Translations under genes and position numbers: made by a program | Part shown: positions 49,246 through 56,837 of the stretch, piece by piece | Layout of the letters: each line of letters starts with the position of its first letter | Numbering within the stretch: position 1 is the first letter of the stretch | The notes under the pieces: model-generated | The model's database searches: none | What the model was told of the DNA's origin: nothing | The model's input: only the letters and a program-made list of their open reading frames with translations | From: an uncultured Sphingomonas sp. | Lineage (GTDB): Bacteria; Pseudomonadota; Alphaproteobacteria; Sphingomonadales; Sphingomonadaceae | Direction: 5' to 3' | DNA: 64,000 nt | NCBI RefSeq assembly: GCF_913062585.1 | Contig: NZ_CAJXWX010000018.1 | Location: 1 to 64,000, forward strand

Positions 49246-50490
49246 ATGTCGTCCCTCCCTGGACCCGAGATCATCAGTTTGGGCTGCCGCCTGAACATCG
49301 CCGAGAGCGAGACGATCCGTGCGCTCGCCGCCGGGCGGGAGGCGTTGGTCGTCGTCAACAGCTGTGCCGTGACCAACGAAGCGGTCAAGCAGACCCGTGC
49401 CGCCATCCGCCGCGCGGCCAAGGCGCAGCCCGATGCGCAGATCGTGGTGACGGGGTGCGCGGCGCAGATCGACCCGGACAGTTTCGCCGCCATGCCGGAG
49501 GTCGCGCGCGTGCTGGGCAATGCCGACAAGCTGCGCCCCGAAAGCTGGGCCTCGGCCGAGCCGATGCTGGTCGCCGACCTGTCGCGCGTGGTCGAGACCG
49601 CGCCGCACCTCGCCGCCGCCTTTGCGGGCCATGCGCGCGCCTTTGTCGAGGTGCAGAATGGCTGCGACCACGCCTGCACCTTCTGCATCATCCCGACCGG
49701 GCGCGGCCCGAGCCGCTCGGTGCCTGCCGGGCTCGTCATCGAACGGATCGCGCGGGCGGTCGAGCTTGGCCACCGGGAGGTCGTGCTGACCGGCGTCGAC
49801 CTGACCAGCTATGGCCACGACCTGCCCGGCCAGCCCAGCCTGGGCCTGCTGGTCGAGCGGATCCTGACCCATGTCCCCGCCCTGCCCCGGCTCCGCCTGT
49901 CCTCGCTCGACTCGATCGAGATCGACGACCGTCTGTTCGAGCTGGTGACGGGCGAGGCGCGGGTGATGCCGCATCTTCACCTCTCGCTCCAGGCGGGCAG
50001 TGACATGATCCTGAAGCGGATGAAGCGCCGCCACAGCCGCGCGCAATCGGTCGCCATCGTCGAGCGGCTGCTGACCGCGCGGCCCGACATCGCGATCGGC
50101 GCGGACCTGATTGCGGGCTTCCCGACCGAGGATGACGCGATGGCGGCGGATACGCTGGCGCTCATCGACGATTGCCAGATCGTCCATGCGCATATCTTTC
50201 CCTATTCGGCGCGCGACGGCACGCCCGCCGCACGGATGCCGCAAGTGCCTCACCCGCTTCGCCGCGAGCGCGCCGCCAAGCTTCGCGAAGCCGCCGCGCG
50301 TCGCCGCCGCGACTGGCTGGCCGCTCAGGTCGGCGCCACCCGCGACGTGCTGGTCGAGCGGCCGGGCACGCGCGGCCATGCGCCGGACTTTGCCGACATT
50401 CATTTTTCCCCCGCCGCCGAACCGGGCAGCATCGCCCGGGTTCGGGTCATGGCGGCGACCGAAACCCATCTGATCGGACAATTGGCATGA
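49246..50490 (+). CDS. mtaB: tRNA methylthiotransferase MtaB
   Basis: This radical-SAM enzyme converts t6A37 to ms2t6A in tRNAs that read ANN codons. 414 residues from the ATG at 49246 (MSSLPGPEIISLGCRLNIAESE); the track starts in the preceding gene. The N-terminal cluster cysteines are in SLGCRLN, VNSCAVTN and VTGCAAQ. The radical-SAM motif is NGCDHACTFCIIPTGRG. A C-terminal TRAM-like part follows (TRDVLVERPGTRGHAPDF). Its stop overlaps the ftsY start as ATGA. Confidence 0.94.
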   Translation: MSSLPGPEIISLGCRLNIAESETIRALAAGREALVVVNSCAVTNEAVKQTRAAIRRAAKAQPDAQIVVTGCAAQIDPDSFAAMPEVARVLGNADKLRPESWASAEPMLVADLSRVVETAPHLAAAFAGHARAFVEVQNGCDHACTFCIIPTGRGPSRSVPAGLVIERIARAVELGHREVVLTGVDLTSYGHDLPGQPSLGLLVERILTHVPALPRLRLSSLDSIEIDDRLFELVTGEARVMPHLHLSLQAGSDMILKRMKRRHSRAQSVAIVERLLTARPDIAIGADLIAGFPTEDDAMAADTLALIDDCQIVHAHIFPYSARDGTPAARMPQVPHPLRRERAAKLREAAARRRRDWLAAQVGATRDVLVERPGTRGHAPDFADIHFSPAAEPGSIARVRVMAATETHLIGQLA

Positions 50491-51422
50491 GTTCTTCCTC
50501 CTCCTGGCACGAAAAGCTGCTCGGCGGTTTCCGTCGCACCTCGGACCGGCTGGTCGGCAATCTGGCGGGCCTGGGCACCGCCCGGCTCGACGAGGACACG
50601 CTCGACGAGATCGAGGAAGCGCTGATCGCCTCTGATTTGGGCCCCGAAACGGCGGGCCATATCCGCATGCGTCTGGCCGAGGGCAGTTTCGAGCGGAACA
50701 TGGAGGACCTGGGCATCCGCTTGGTCGTCGCCGAGGAGGTAGAGAAGGCGCTCGCCAAGGTCGCCACTCCCCTGGAGATCGACGCCTTTCCCCGGCCGCA
50801 GGTGATCCTGGTCATCGGCGTCAACGGATCGGGCAAGACGACGACCATCGCGAAGCTGGCGCACTTGTTCATGGAGCAGGATTACGGCGTGATGCTGGCG
50901 GCGGGCGACACCTTCCGCGCCGCCGCCATCGGCCAGCTCGCCACCTGGGCCGAGCGGGTCGGCGTGCCGATCGTGTCGGGCAAGGAAGGCGGCGACGCGG
51001 CGGGCATCGTCTATGAAGCGGTGAAACAGGCAACCGCAACCGGCATCGACGTGCTGATCGTCGACACCGCCGGGCGCCTCCAGAACAAGCGCGAGTTGAT
51101 GGACGAGCTGTCCAAGATCCGCCGCGTGCTCGGCCGCCTGAACCCCGAGGCGCCGCATGACATCCTGCTGGTGCTCGACGCGACCACCGGCCAGAACGCG
51201 CTCAACCAGATCGAGGTGTTCAAGGACGTGGCGGGCGTCACCGGCCTGGTCATGACCAAGCTGGACGGCACCGCGCGCGGCGGTGTGCTAGTCGCGGCGG
51301 CGGAGAAATACGGCCTCCCCATCCACGCGATCGGCGTCGGCGAGGGCATGACCGATCTGCGCCCCTTCGACGCCAACGAAGTCAGCCGGATCATTGCCGG
51401 GATCGAGGGAGGCCGCAAATGA
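50487..51422 (+). CDS. ftsY: Signal recognition particle receptor FtsY
   Basis: FtsY is the membrane-associated GTPase that docks Ffh. 311 residues from the ATG at 50487 (MSSSSSWHEKLLGGFRRTSDRL), overlapping mtaB by four bases. NG-domain motifs: VIGVNGSGKTTTIAKLA, LAAGDTFRAAAIGQL, VDTAGRLQNKRELM, TKLDGTARGGVLV and GVGEGMTDLRPFDA. The acidic A domain of E. coli FtsY is absent, usual for alphaproteobacteria. The stop overlaps the next start. Confidence 0.96.
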   Translation: MSSSSSWHEKLLGGFRRTSDRLVGNLAGLGTARLDEDTLDEIEEALIASDLGPETAGHIRMRLAEGSFERNMEDLGIRLVVAEEVEKALAKVATPLEIDAFPRPQVILVIGVNGSGKTTTIAKLAHLFMEQDYGVMLAAGDTFRAAAIGQLATWAERVGVPIVSGKEGGDAAGIVYEAVKQATATGIDVLIVDTAGRLQNKRELMDELSKIRRVLGRLNPEAPHDILLVLDATTGQNALNQIEVFKDVAGVTGLVMTKLDGTARGGVLVAAAEKYGLPIHAIGVGEGMTDLRPFDANEVSRIIAGIEGGRK

Positions 51423-52033
51423 GCGCGCCCGCAAAGGAAGCCGGCGCCGGCCTGAAGGCGGGGATCGAGTACGGCCCGCTGGTCCTGTTCTTCGCGGTCA
51501 ACTTCCTTGCGCCGCTGGGTCCGTTGACCCGCGTGCTGGTCGCGACCGGCGTCTTCATGGCGGCGACCGTGATTGCGATGATCGTCAGCAAGGTGAAGCT
51601 AGGCCGCATCTCGCCGATGCTCTGGCTGTCGGGCATCCTGGTCGTCGTGTTCGGCGGTTTGACCCTGTATTTCCACGACGAGCGCTTCATCAAGATGAAG
51701 CCGACCATCGTCTATGCCATGTTCTCGGCCCTGCTGTTCTTCGGCCTCGCGACCGGGCGGCCGCTGATCCAGATGGCGCTGGGCAATGTCTATCCCGGGC
51801 TGACCGAACTCGGCTGGCGCAAGCTGACGCGCAACTGGGCGTTTTTCTTCGCCTTCATGGCGGTGCTGAACGAGGCGGTGTGGCGCAATTCCAGCTGGAA
51901 TTTCTGGGTCGGGTTCAAACTGTGGGGCGCGATGCCGCTGACCATCGGCTTTGCTATCGCGAATATCCCGATGCTGTTGAAGCACGGGTTGAATGCGGAC
52001 GCCGCGAAGGTCGACGAACCGCCGGTGGAGTGA
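51419..52033 (+). CDS. Inner-membrane septation protein YciB/IspZ type
   Basis: 204 residues with about five membrane helices: GPLVLFFAVNFLAPLG, VATGVFMAATVIAMIVS, MLWLSGILVVVFGGLTLYFHD, KPTIVYAMFSALLFFGLATG and the NWAFFFAFMAVLNEAVWRN segment typical of YciB/IspZ. In enterobacteria YciB affects cell-envelope synthesis and elongation; intracellular septation was the original phenotype in Shigella. The start overlaps the ftsY stop (ATGA), giving mtaB-ftsY-yciB. Confidence 0.92.
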   Translation: MSAPAKEAGAGLKAGIEYGPLVLFFAVNFLAPLGPLTRVLVATGVFMAATVIAMIVSKVKLGRISPMLWLSGILVVVFGGLTLYFHDERFIKMKPTIVYAMFSALLFFGLATGRPLIQMALGNVYPGLTELGWRKLTRNWAFFFAFMAVLNEAVWRNSSWNFWVGFKLWGAMPLTIGFAIANIPMLLKHGLNADAAKVDEPPVE

Positions 52034-52043
52034 ACCCCAAAAT

Positions 52044-52160
52044 TCCTCCCCTGCAAGGGGAGGTGGCAGGGCGAAGCCCTGACGGAGGGGTGTCGCCCTC
52101 TCGATAGCGGGACACCCCTCCACCAGCTTCGCTGGTCCCCCTCCCCTTGCAGGGGAGGAA
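52044..52160. repeat. Hairpin-rich intergenic repeat (cctcccctgcaagg family)
   Basis: ctcccctgcaaggggag at the left end and cctccccttgcaggggagg at the right are related hairpins in a roughly self-complementary block. Inside lie cagggc/gccctg and ggtgtcgc/gggacacc stems and accagc/gctggt. It separates the convergent yciB-type and sodB genes and resembles the block at 9.58-9.71 kb. Confidence 0.7.
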
Positions 52161-52161
52161 T

Positions 52162-52193
52162 AAAAAAAGGGCGGCCCCAGCGGAGCCGCCCTT
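52162..52193 (-). terminator. Rho-independent terminator of sodB
   Basis: On the minus strand aagggcggc pairs with gccgccctt around a nine-base loop and runs into a seven-base T tract, 28 bases after the sodB stop. Confidence 0.9.
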
Positions 52194-52221
52194 CCCTTAT
52201 CCGAACCGGAAAGCCGCGAAG

Positions 52222-52833
52222 TTACGCGACCGCCGCCTCATACCGGCGACCGGCCTCGTCCCAGTTCACGACGTCCCACCAGGCCTTCAGATAGCCCGGA
52301 CGGTCGTTCATGTACGTCAGGTAATAGGCGTGCTCCCACACGTCGTTACCCAGGATCGGCGTGCCCTTGTCGGCGACGACGTCCATCAGGGGGTTGTCCT
52401 GGTTCGGGGTCGAGGTGACCTTCAGCTTGCCCTCGGCATCCGCGATCACCCAGGCCCAGCCCGAACCGAACTGGCCCGCGCCCTTGGTGTTGAACTCGTC
52501 CTTCAGCTTGTCGAGACCGCCGAACGCCTCGATCGCCTCGGCCAGCTTGCCCGAGGGCTGGGTGGTGCCGGGCTTGGTCATGATCTTCCAGAAGAAGTCA
52601 TGGTTCCAGAAACCGCCGCCATTGTTGCGGACGACCGCCGGGGCCGACGAGATGCTCGCCAGGATGTCCTCGATCGACTTGCCCTGAAGCGACGAGTCCG
52701 CCGCAATGGCCTCGTTCAGCTTGTTCGTGTAGGCGGCATGGTGCTTGTCGTGGTGGAAGGTCATCGTCTCCTTGGAGATGACCGGCTCCAGCGCGTCATA
52801 GTCGTACGGAAGGGGCGGCAGTTCGAAAGCCAT
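52222..52833 (-). CDS. sodB: Superoxide dismutase, Fe type
   Basis: 203 residues from the ATG at 52833 with AAAGGAG upstream (MAFELPPLPYDYDALEPVISKETM); the track adds 16. Metal ligands are present: His in TMTFHHDKHHAAY, His in NNGGGFWNHDFFW, and Asp/His in DVWEHAYYLTY. The QFGSGWAWVI and AGQ pattern points to the iron or cambialistic subgroup over the manganese one. It is monocistronic and ends in a strong terminator. Confidence 0.95.
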   Translation of the reverse strand: MAFELPPLPYDYDALEPVISKETMTFHHDKHHAAYTNKLNEAIAADSSLQGKSIEDILASISSAPAVVRNNGGGFWNHDFFWKIMTKPGTTQPSGKLAEAIEAFGGLDKLKDEFNTKGAGQFGSGWAWVIADAEGKLKVTSTPNQDNPLMDVVADKGTPILGNDVWEHAYYLTYMNDRPGYLKAWWDVVNWDEAGRRYEAAVA

Positions 52834-52899
52834 CGTGAATGCTCCTTTGGGGTTTGCCTGTGGCAACGCCGGACGCCCCAAATGGCTCCCCGCGCGCGG

Positions 52900-53937
52900 T
52901 TACGCAACCGTTCCGATCAGATCATGGCGACGAAGCGCATGGCGAAGCTGATCGTAGCTCAGGCCCAGCGCTTCGGCGGTGGTGCGCTGGTTGAAGCGGT
53001 TGTCGGCCAGCGCCTTGGTCAGCAGCTCGCGCTCGAACCGGGCGACCCGCGACTTGAAGTCGGACGGCCCGACATCGCAGGCCGCCACCTCGTCGCCGTC
53101 GCTCATGGGCGCAGACGCGCCGAGCTGTTCACTTTTCGCGGCAGCGGGCGACTGGCCCTGCGGGCGATAGGGCGAGCGGAAGGGGTCGATCTCGATCGCG
53201 TCGACCGGCCCTTCCCTGTCCCAGCGATAGACGGCGCGCTCGACCACATTGCGCAGCTCGCGGACATTGCCGGGCCAGCGATGCTCCATCAGCGCATCGG
53301 TCGCCGCCGCTCCGAAGCCGGGCCAGTCGTTCCAGCCGATCTCGGCCGCCATGCGCCGCCCGAAATGATTGGCCAGCACCATGATGTCGCTCTTGCGCGC
53401 GCGAAGCGGCGGCAGCGTCACCACCTCGAAACACAGCCGATCGAGCAGGTCGGCGCGAAACTGATGCGCGGCGACCTTGTCGGGCAGATGCTCGTTGGTC
53501 GCCGCCACGATACGGACATCGACGCGCAGAGGCCGCGACGAGCCGATCCGCGTCACCTCGCCATATTCGACCGCGCGCAGCAGCCGGTCCTGCGCCGCCA
53601 TCGACAGCGTGCCGAGTTCGTCCAGGAACAGCGTGCCACCATTGGCTTCCTCGAACCGCCCCGCCCGCGCCTTGGTCGCGCCGGTAAAGGCGCCCGCCTC
53701 ATGGCCGAACAGTTCGGCCTCGATCAGTGTTTCGGGAAGCGCCGCACAGTTCATGATGACCAACGGCTGATCCCAGCGCCCGCTCAGGCGGTGGAGGCGT
53801 TCAGCGACCAGTTCCTTGCCAGTCCCGCGCTCGCCGATGACCAGCACCGGGCGGTCGAGCGCGGCCGCGCGGCTGGCGCGTTCCAGCGCATCCAGAAAGG
53901 CCCCCGACTGGCCGATGACCTGACTCGTTCGCTCCAT
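52900..53937 (-). CDS. pspF: Psp operon activator PspF (sigma-54 enhancer-binding protein)
   Basis: 345 residues from [22 protein letters not shown] at 53937. The AAA+ domain carries Walker [15 protein letters not shown], the sigma-54 contact loop GAFTGA (in [14 protein letters not shown]), Walker [15 protein letters not shown], and [17 protein letters not shown]-terminal Fis-type helix-turn-helix follows ([28 protein letters not shown]). There is no N-terminal regulatory domain, as in other PspF proteins, which are held off by PspA. It is divergent from the psp operon it should activate. Confidence 0.95.
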   Translation of the reverse strand: MERTSQVIGQSGAFLDALERASRAAALDRPVLVIGERGTGKELVAERLHRLSGRWDQPLVIMNCAALPETLIEAELFGHEAGAFTGATKARAGRFEEANGGTLFLDELGTLSMAAQDRLLRAVEYGEVTRIGSSRPLRVDVRIVAATNEHLPDKVAAHQFRADLLDRLCFEVVTLPPLRARKSDIMVLANHFGRRMAAEIGWNDWPGFGAAATDALMEHRWPGNVRELRNVVERAVYRWDREGPVDAIEIDPFRSPYRPQGQSPAAAKSEQLGASAPMSDGDEVAACDVGPSDFKSRVARFERELLTKALADNRFNQRTTAEALGLSYDQLRHALRRHDLIGTVA

Positions 53938-53959
53938 TCCCAACAGGTGGCGGAATTTC

Positions 53960-53995
53960 CCAAGCCTTGGCAAGGGCGCAATCGTTGTCGCAACG
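53960..53995. promoter_or_regulatory. Candidate PspF upstream activating sites
   Basis: Two short perfect palindromes, ccaag-c-cttgg (53960-53970) and cgttg-tcg-caacg (53983-53995), lie 42-80 bases upstream of the -24 element of the sigma-54 promoter and just before the pspF start. This is where PspF enhancer sites would be expected. Assignment is by position only. Confidence 0.5.
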
Positions 53996-54036
53996 CAACT
54001 ATTTCACAAAACATTGATTTTACGTCTTTTTTGAAA

Positions 54037-54054
54037 TTGGCACGCCCCCTGCAA
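54037..54054 (+). promoter_or_regulatory. Sigma-54 promoter of the psp operon
   Basis: ttggcacgccccctgcaa carries the -24 GG (54039-54040) and -12 GC (54051-54052) with exactly ten bases between, in good agreement with the TGGCACG-N4-TTGC consensus. It lies about 60 bases upstream of the first ORF of the operon and downstream of an AT-rich tract suited to DNA bending. Confidence 0.92.
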
Positions 54055-54112
54055 TGCTATCGACATCCCGCCACCGAGCGGACCGAAACAAAGATATCAG
54101 GGAGTTTCCACC

Positions 54113-54259
54113 ATGTTCGCCACCGACATCACCCGCCAGATCGCCGCCATCGCCTGCACCGTCGTGATGAGCGCCACCTGCCTGCTGGGCGCCCTCGCCC
54201 CCGCGCATGTCGCCACCACCACGGCCCCGGTTGCAGCGATCGAGGCGCCGATCGCATAA
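54113..54259 (+). CDS. 48-residue ORF at the head of the psp operon
   Basis: Not in the ORF track. The ATG at 54113 has CAGGGAG nine bases upstream and the TAA ends 29 bases before pspA. The product begins MFATDITRQIAAIACTVVMS and has a hydrophobic stretch ending near LLGALAPA, then a short Thr/Ala/Pro tail. It looks like a signal peptide or single membrane helix with a tiny exposed tail. It is the first ORF after the sigma-54 promoter. I recognise no family. It may be a stress-induced micro-protein or a translated leader. Confidence 0.7.
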   Translation: MFATDITRQIAAIACTVVMSATCLLGALAPAHVATTTAPVAAIEAPIA

Positions 54260-54288
54260 TCACGCATTCCGCCATCAAGGAGTATCCG

Positions 54289-54957
54289 ATGGGCATTTTC
54301 TCCCGCACCCGCGACATCGTCGCCGCCAACTTCGCCGACCTTCTGGACAAGGCGGAAGACCCCGCGAAGATGATCCGCATGATCATCCTCGAAATGGAGG
54401 AAACGCTTGTCGAGGTGCGCGCCTCCGCCGCCCGCACGATCGCCGACCAGAAGGAAATCCGCCGCCACATCGCCAAGCTGGACCAGTTGCAGGACAGCTG
54501 GACCGAAAAGGCCGAGCTCGCGCTGTCGAAGGACCGCGAGGACCTGGCCAAGGCCGCGCTGATCGAGCGTCAGAAAGCCGCCGACATGGCCGACCAGTTG
54601 AAGGCGGAAGTCCAGGTGCTCGACGATGCGCTTCGTGCCTCGGAAGAGGACATCGCCAAGCTGCAGAACAAGCTGCGCGAGGCGCGGACCAAGCAGAATG
54701 CGGTCCAGACCCGTCTGGAAAGCGCCAACAACCGCTATCGCCTGCGCGAGATGTGGAACGGTCCCAAAACGCATGACGCGTTCAGCCGCTTCGACATGCT
54801 GGAGCGCAAGGTGGACGAGGCCGAGGGTCGCGCCGAGGCGCTGGGCCTGGGCGCCAGCCCGAAGACGCTCGAAGAAGAGATCGCCGAACTGCGCGCCTCG
54901 GACCGGGTCGATGCCGAACTCGCCGCGCTCAAGGCGCGCCTGAACAAGGGGGAATGA
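54289..54957 (+). CDS. pspA: Phage shock protein A
   Basis: PspA (ESCRT-III/IM30 family) binds stressed inner membrane and, when free, inhibits PspF. 222 residues from the ATG at 54289 with AAGGAG upstream. MGIFSRTRDIVAANFADLLDKAEDPAKMIRMIILEMEETL (read in part) is the conserved amphipathic start, followed by an almost continuous coiled coil and the AFSRFDMLERKVDEAEGRAEAL segment. The track's long N-terminal extension is an artefact. Confidence 0.97.
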   Translation: MGIFSRTRDIVAANFADLLDKAEDPAKMIRMIILEMEETLVEVRASAARTIADQKEIRRHIAKLDQLQDSWTEKAELALSKDREDLAKAALIERQKAADMADQLKAEVQVLDDALRASEEDIAKLQNKLREARTKQNAVQTRLESANNRYRLREMWNGPKTHDAFSRFDMLERKVDEAEGRAEALGLGASPKTLEEEIAELRASDRVDAELAALKARLNKGE

Positions 54958-54958
54958 G

Positions 54959-55252
54959 ATGGAAGGTGTTGCTGTCCCCTTCGTCCTCTTCGTATCGCTC
55001 TTCATCGCGCTGCCTTGGCTGATCCTGCACTATGTCACCAAGTGGAAGCAGGCGCCGAAGATCACCCATGAGGACGAGCAGCTGCTGGACGAACTTCATA
55101 TGCTCGCCCGGCGACTTGAAGATCGGCTTCACACCGTCGAGCGGATCGTCGCCGCCGACAATCCCAACTTCAAACCCGGCCTGTCGCAGTCCGAATGGCG
55201 CTCCGAAAGCCGCCTCGGCCAGCACGACTACAGCCTTGATCGGAGGAATTGA
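54959..55252 (+). CDS. pspB: Phage shock protein B
   Basis: 97 residues: one membrane helix (VPFVLFVSLFIALPWLILHYV) and a cytosolic coiled coil (LDELHMLARRLEDRLHTVERIVAADNPNF), the PspB layout. PspB and PspC form the membrane sensor that binds PspA and releases PspF. The start is one base after the pspA stop. The LEDRLHTVERI heptads recur in the four small proteins further down the operon. Confidence 0.93.
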   Translation: MEGVAVPFVLFVSLFIALPWLILHYVTKWKQAPKITHEDEQLLDELHMLARRLEDRLHTVERIVAADNPNFKPGLSQSEWRSESRLGQHDYSLDRRN

Positions 55253-55253
55253 G

Positions 55254-55637
55254 ATGACCGCCAGCCGCACCAATTTCTACCTCGACAAGCAGAATGCCAA
55301 GTTCAAGGGCGTCTGTTCGGGCATCGCCGACTATACCGGCGTGGACGTGATGTGGATCCGTGTCGCCGCGGTCCTGCTGACCATCTCCGGCGTGGGCATG
55401 CCCTGGGTTCCCCTCGCCTATATGCTGATCGCCTGGATGGCGACGGCCAGGCCGATCGGGCTGTACCAGTCGGATGAGGACGCCAAATTCTGGCAGGGCG
55501 TGCGCAGCAATCCGCGCCGCTCGACCGCCGAGGTCCGCTCGAAGTTCCGCGATCTCGACCGTCGCCTCGCCGATATCGAGCTGCATTATACCAGCCGCAA
55601 CCGCCAGCTGGCCGACGAGATCGACAGCCTGCGCTGA
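55254..55637 (+). CDS. pspC: Phage shock protein C with extended coiled-coil tail
   Basis: 127 residues from the ATG at 55254 with CGGAGGA upstream; the start follows pspB by one base. The PspC domain is FYLDKQNAKFKGVCSGIADYTGVDVMWIRVAAVLLTISGVGMPWVPLAYMLIAWM (read in part), with one membrane segment after the KFKGVCSGIA motif. The tail FRDLDRRLADIELHYTSRNRQLADEIDSLR is a coiled coil that ends in the same EIDxLR pattern as the downstream small proteins. Confidence 0.93.
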   Translation: MTASRTNFYLDKQNAKFKGVCSGIADYTGVDVMWIRVAAVLLTISGVGMPWVPLAYMLIAWMATARPIGLYQSDEDAKFWQGVRSNPRRSTAEVRSKFRDLDRRLADIELHYTSRNRQLADEIDSLR

Positions 55638-55676
55638 TCGCCCGGCCGCATCACAATCTGAAGGGGAGTAAGGATC

Positions 55677-55973
55677 ATGGCATGGGGAGGACCGGGTTTC
55701 GTCCTGGCGATCATCGCGATGTCGACGATCGGTTGGGTCGTCACCACCTGGATCCGCGCAAAGCACGGATACAGCCTGGACGGTGAATGGGGCGGCATGG
55801 TCGGCAAGACCGGCATGGCCGACGAACGCAAGGTCGAACTGCTGACCGCCGAGAACCAGAAGCTGGTCGGCCAGGTCTCGCGCCTCGAAGAGCGGATCGC
55901 GGTGCTGGAGCGCATCGCCACCGACCCCGCCGAGCGGACCGCGCGCGAAATCGACGCGCTGCGCGATCGCTGA
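55677..55973 (+). CDS. PspB-like small membrane/coiled-coil protein 1
   Basis: 98 residues with GGGGAGTAAGG upstream. One N-terminal membrane helix (GPGFVLAIIAMSTIGWVVTTW), a basic-polar linker, and a C-terminal coiled coil SRLEERIAVLERIATD ending EIDALRDR. No named family is recognised, but the plan is that of PspB and the coiled-coil motif recurs in the next three genes. It lies 39 bases after pspC in the same operon, so it is probably a membrane-stress component that pairs with Psp proteins. Confidence 0.85.
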   Translation: MAWGGPGFVLAIIAMSTIGWVVTTWIRAKHGYSLDGEWGGMVGKTGMADERKVELLTAENQKLVGQVSRLEERIAVLERIATDPAERTAREIDALRDR

Positions 55974-55982
55974 GGGAAGGGA

Positions 55983-56273
55983 ATGATGAACAATACCGCT
56001 CTTCTGATCCCCATCATGGGCATCAGCTGCGGCTTGGTCGCCATCATCGGCGGCGTTTTTGTCCGGCCTTGGTTCAAGTATCGCGAAAAGCAGCTGGCCA
56101 CCGAAGCCTCGATGGTCGCGGAAAAGGCGGCGCAATATGCCGCCCAGACCGAGAAGCTGGAACAGCGGGTACGGGTATTGGAGCGGATCATCACCGATCG
56201 CGGCCTGGCGCTGAGCGACGAGATCGACGGCCTGCGGGACCTGCGCGAAACGCCCGCCCGCATCGAACACTGA
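55983..56273 (+). CDS. PspB-like small membrane/coiled-coil protein 2
   Basis: 96 residues, 9 bases after the previous gene, with GAGGGAAGGG upstream of ATGATG (the second ATG at 55986 is equally possible). One membrane helix (LLIPIMGISCGLVAIIGGVFV), then a basic RPWFKYREK stretch and coiled coil TEKLEQRVRVLERIITD ending EIDGLRDL. It is clearly related in plan and motif to the neighbouring small proteins. Function unknown; a role in the Psp membrane complex is inferred. Confidence 0.85.
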   Translation: MMNNTALLIPIMGISCGLVAIIGGVFVRPWFKYREKQLATEASMVAEKAAQYAAQTEKLEQRVRVLERIITDRGLALSDEIDGLRDLRETPARIEH

Positions 56274-56300
56274 CAACAAGAATAAAAGGGAGTTACCGCA

Positions 56301-56564
56301 ATGAACGGCGGACAGTTCATGGTCGTCATGATCGTCGCGATCGTCATGATCGCCAGCATCTTCAAGGCCAAGCACAAGCATCGCGGCTCCACAGGCACGG
56401 ACTGGATCGAACAGGCCCGCAGCGAGGGCGCCCGCGACACCCAGGCGCTGCGCGGCGAGATCCAGCAGCTCAAGGAGCGCATCCAGGTCCTGGAGCGCGT
56501 CATCACCGACGAACGCAAGAGCATCGACCTCGACCGCGAGATCGAGCGCCTGCGCGACCGTTAA
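56301..56564 (+). CDS. PspB-like small membrane/coiled-coil protein 3
   Basis: 87 residues, 27 bases after the previous gene, with AAGGGAG upstream. A short membrane helix (GGQFMVVMIVAIVMIASIF), a basic linker (KAKHKHRG), then coiled coil IQQLKERIQVLERVITDERKS and the ending EIERLRDR. It has the best preserved version of the shared motif. No family name can be given with confidence. Confidence 0.85.
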   Translation: MNGGQFMVVMIVAIVMIASIFKAKHKHRGSTGTDWIEQARSEGARDTQALRGEIQQLKERIQVLERVITDERKSIDLDREIERLRDR

Positions 56565-56597
56565 GCCAACCATTGATACGGACAGGGAGCCCGGATC

Positions 56598-56837
56598 ATG
56601 ACCGACACCAATCTTTATATCGTCATCGCGACCGCAGGCCTGGCAGGGCTGGCGATGATCGTCACCGCAGGGCTCGCCGGGTGGCGCGGCTGGTTGCAGC
56701 TGAAGAGCCGCGAGTTCGAGCGGACGCATGACATGCCCTATCCGCCCGCCAGCTCGGCGGCGTCGCGGATCGAGATGGCGGATCTGAAGGAGCGGATCCG
56801 CAAGCTCGAAGCCATCGCGGCGGGCGTCGATCTGTGA
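56598..56837 (+). CDS. PspB-like small membrane/coiled-coil protein 4
   Basis: 79 residues with AGGGAG upstream. One membrane helix (LYIVIATAGLAGLAMIVTAGLAGW), a polar linker, and a shortened coiled coil ADLKERIRKLEAIAAG lacking the EIDxLR end. Its stop overlaps the start of the metalloprotease-like gene (GTGA), tying that gene to the operon. Confidence 0.83.
   Translation: MTDTNLYIVIATAGLAGLAMIVTAGLAGWRGWLQLKSREFERTHDMPYPPASSAASRIEMADLKERIRKLEAIAAGVDL

Noticed and set aside
55170-56729. 519-residue minus-strand ORF across the psp-linked small genes
   Set aside because: The plus-strand ORFs each have good ribosome sites, membrane helices and a shared motif; the antisense product has none.
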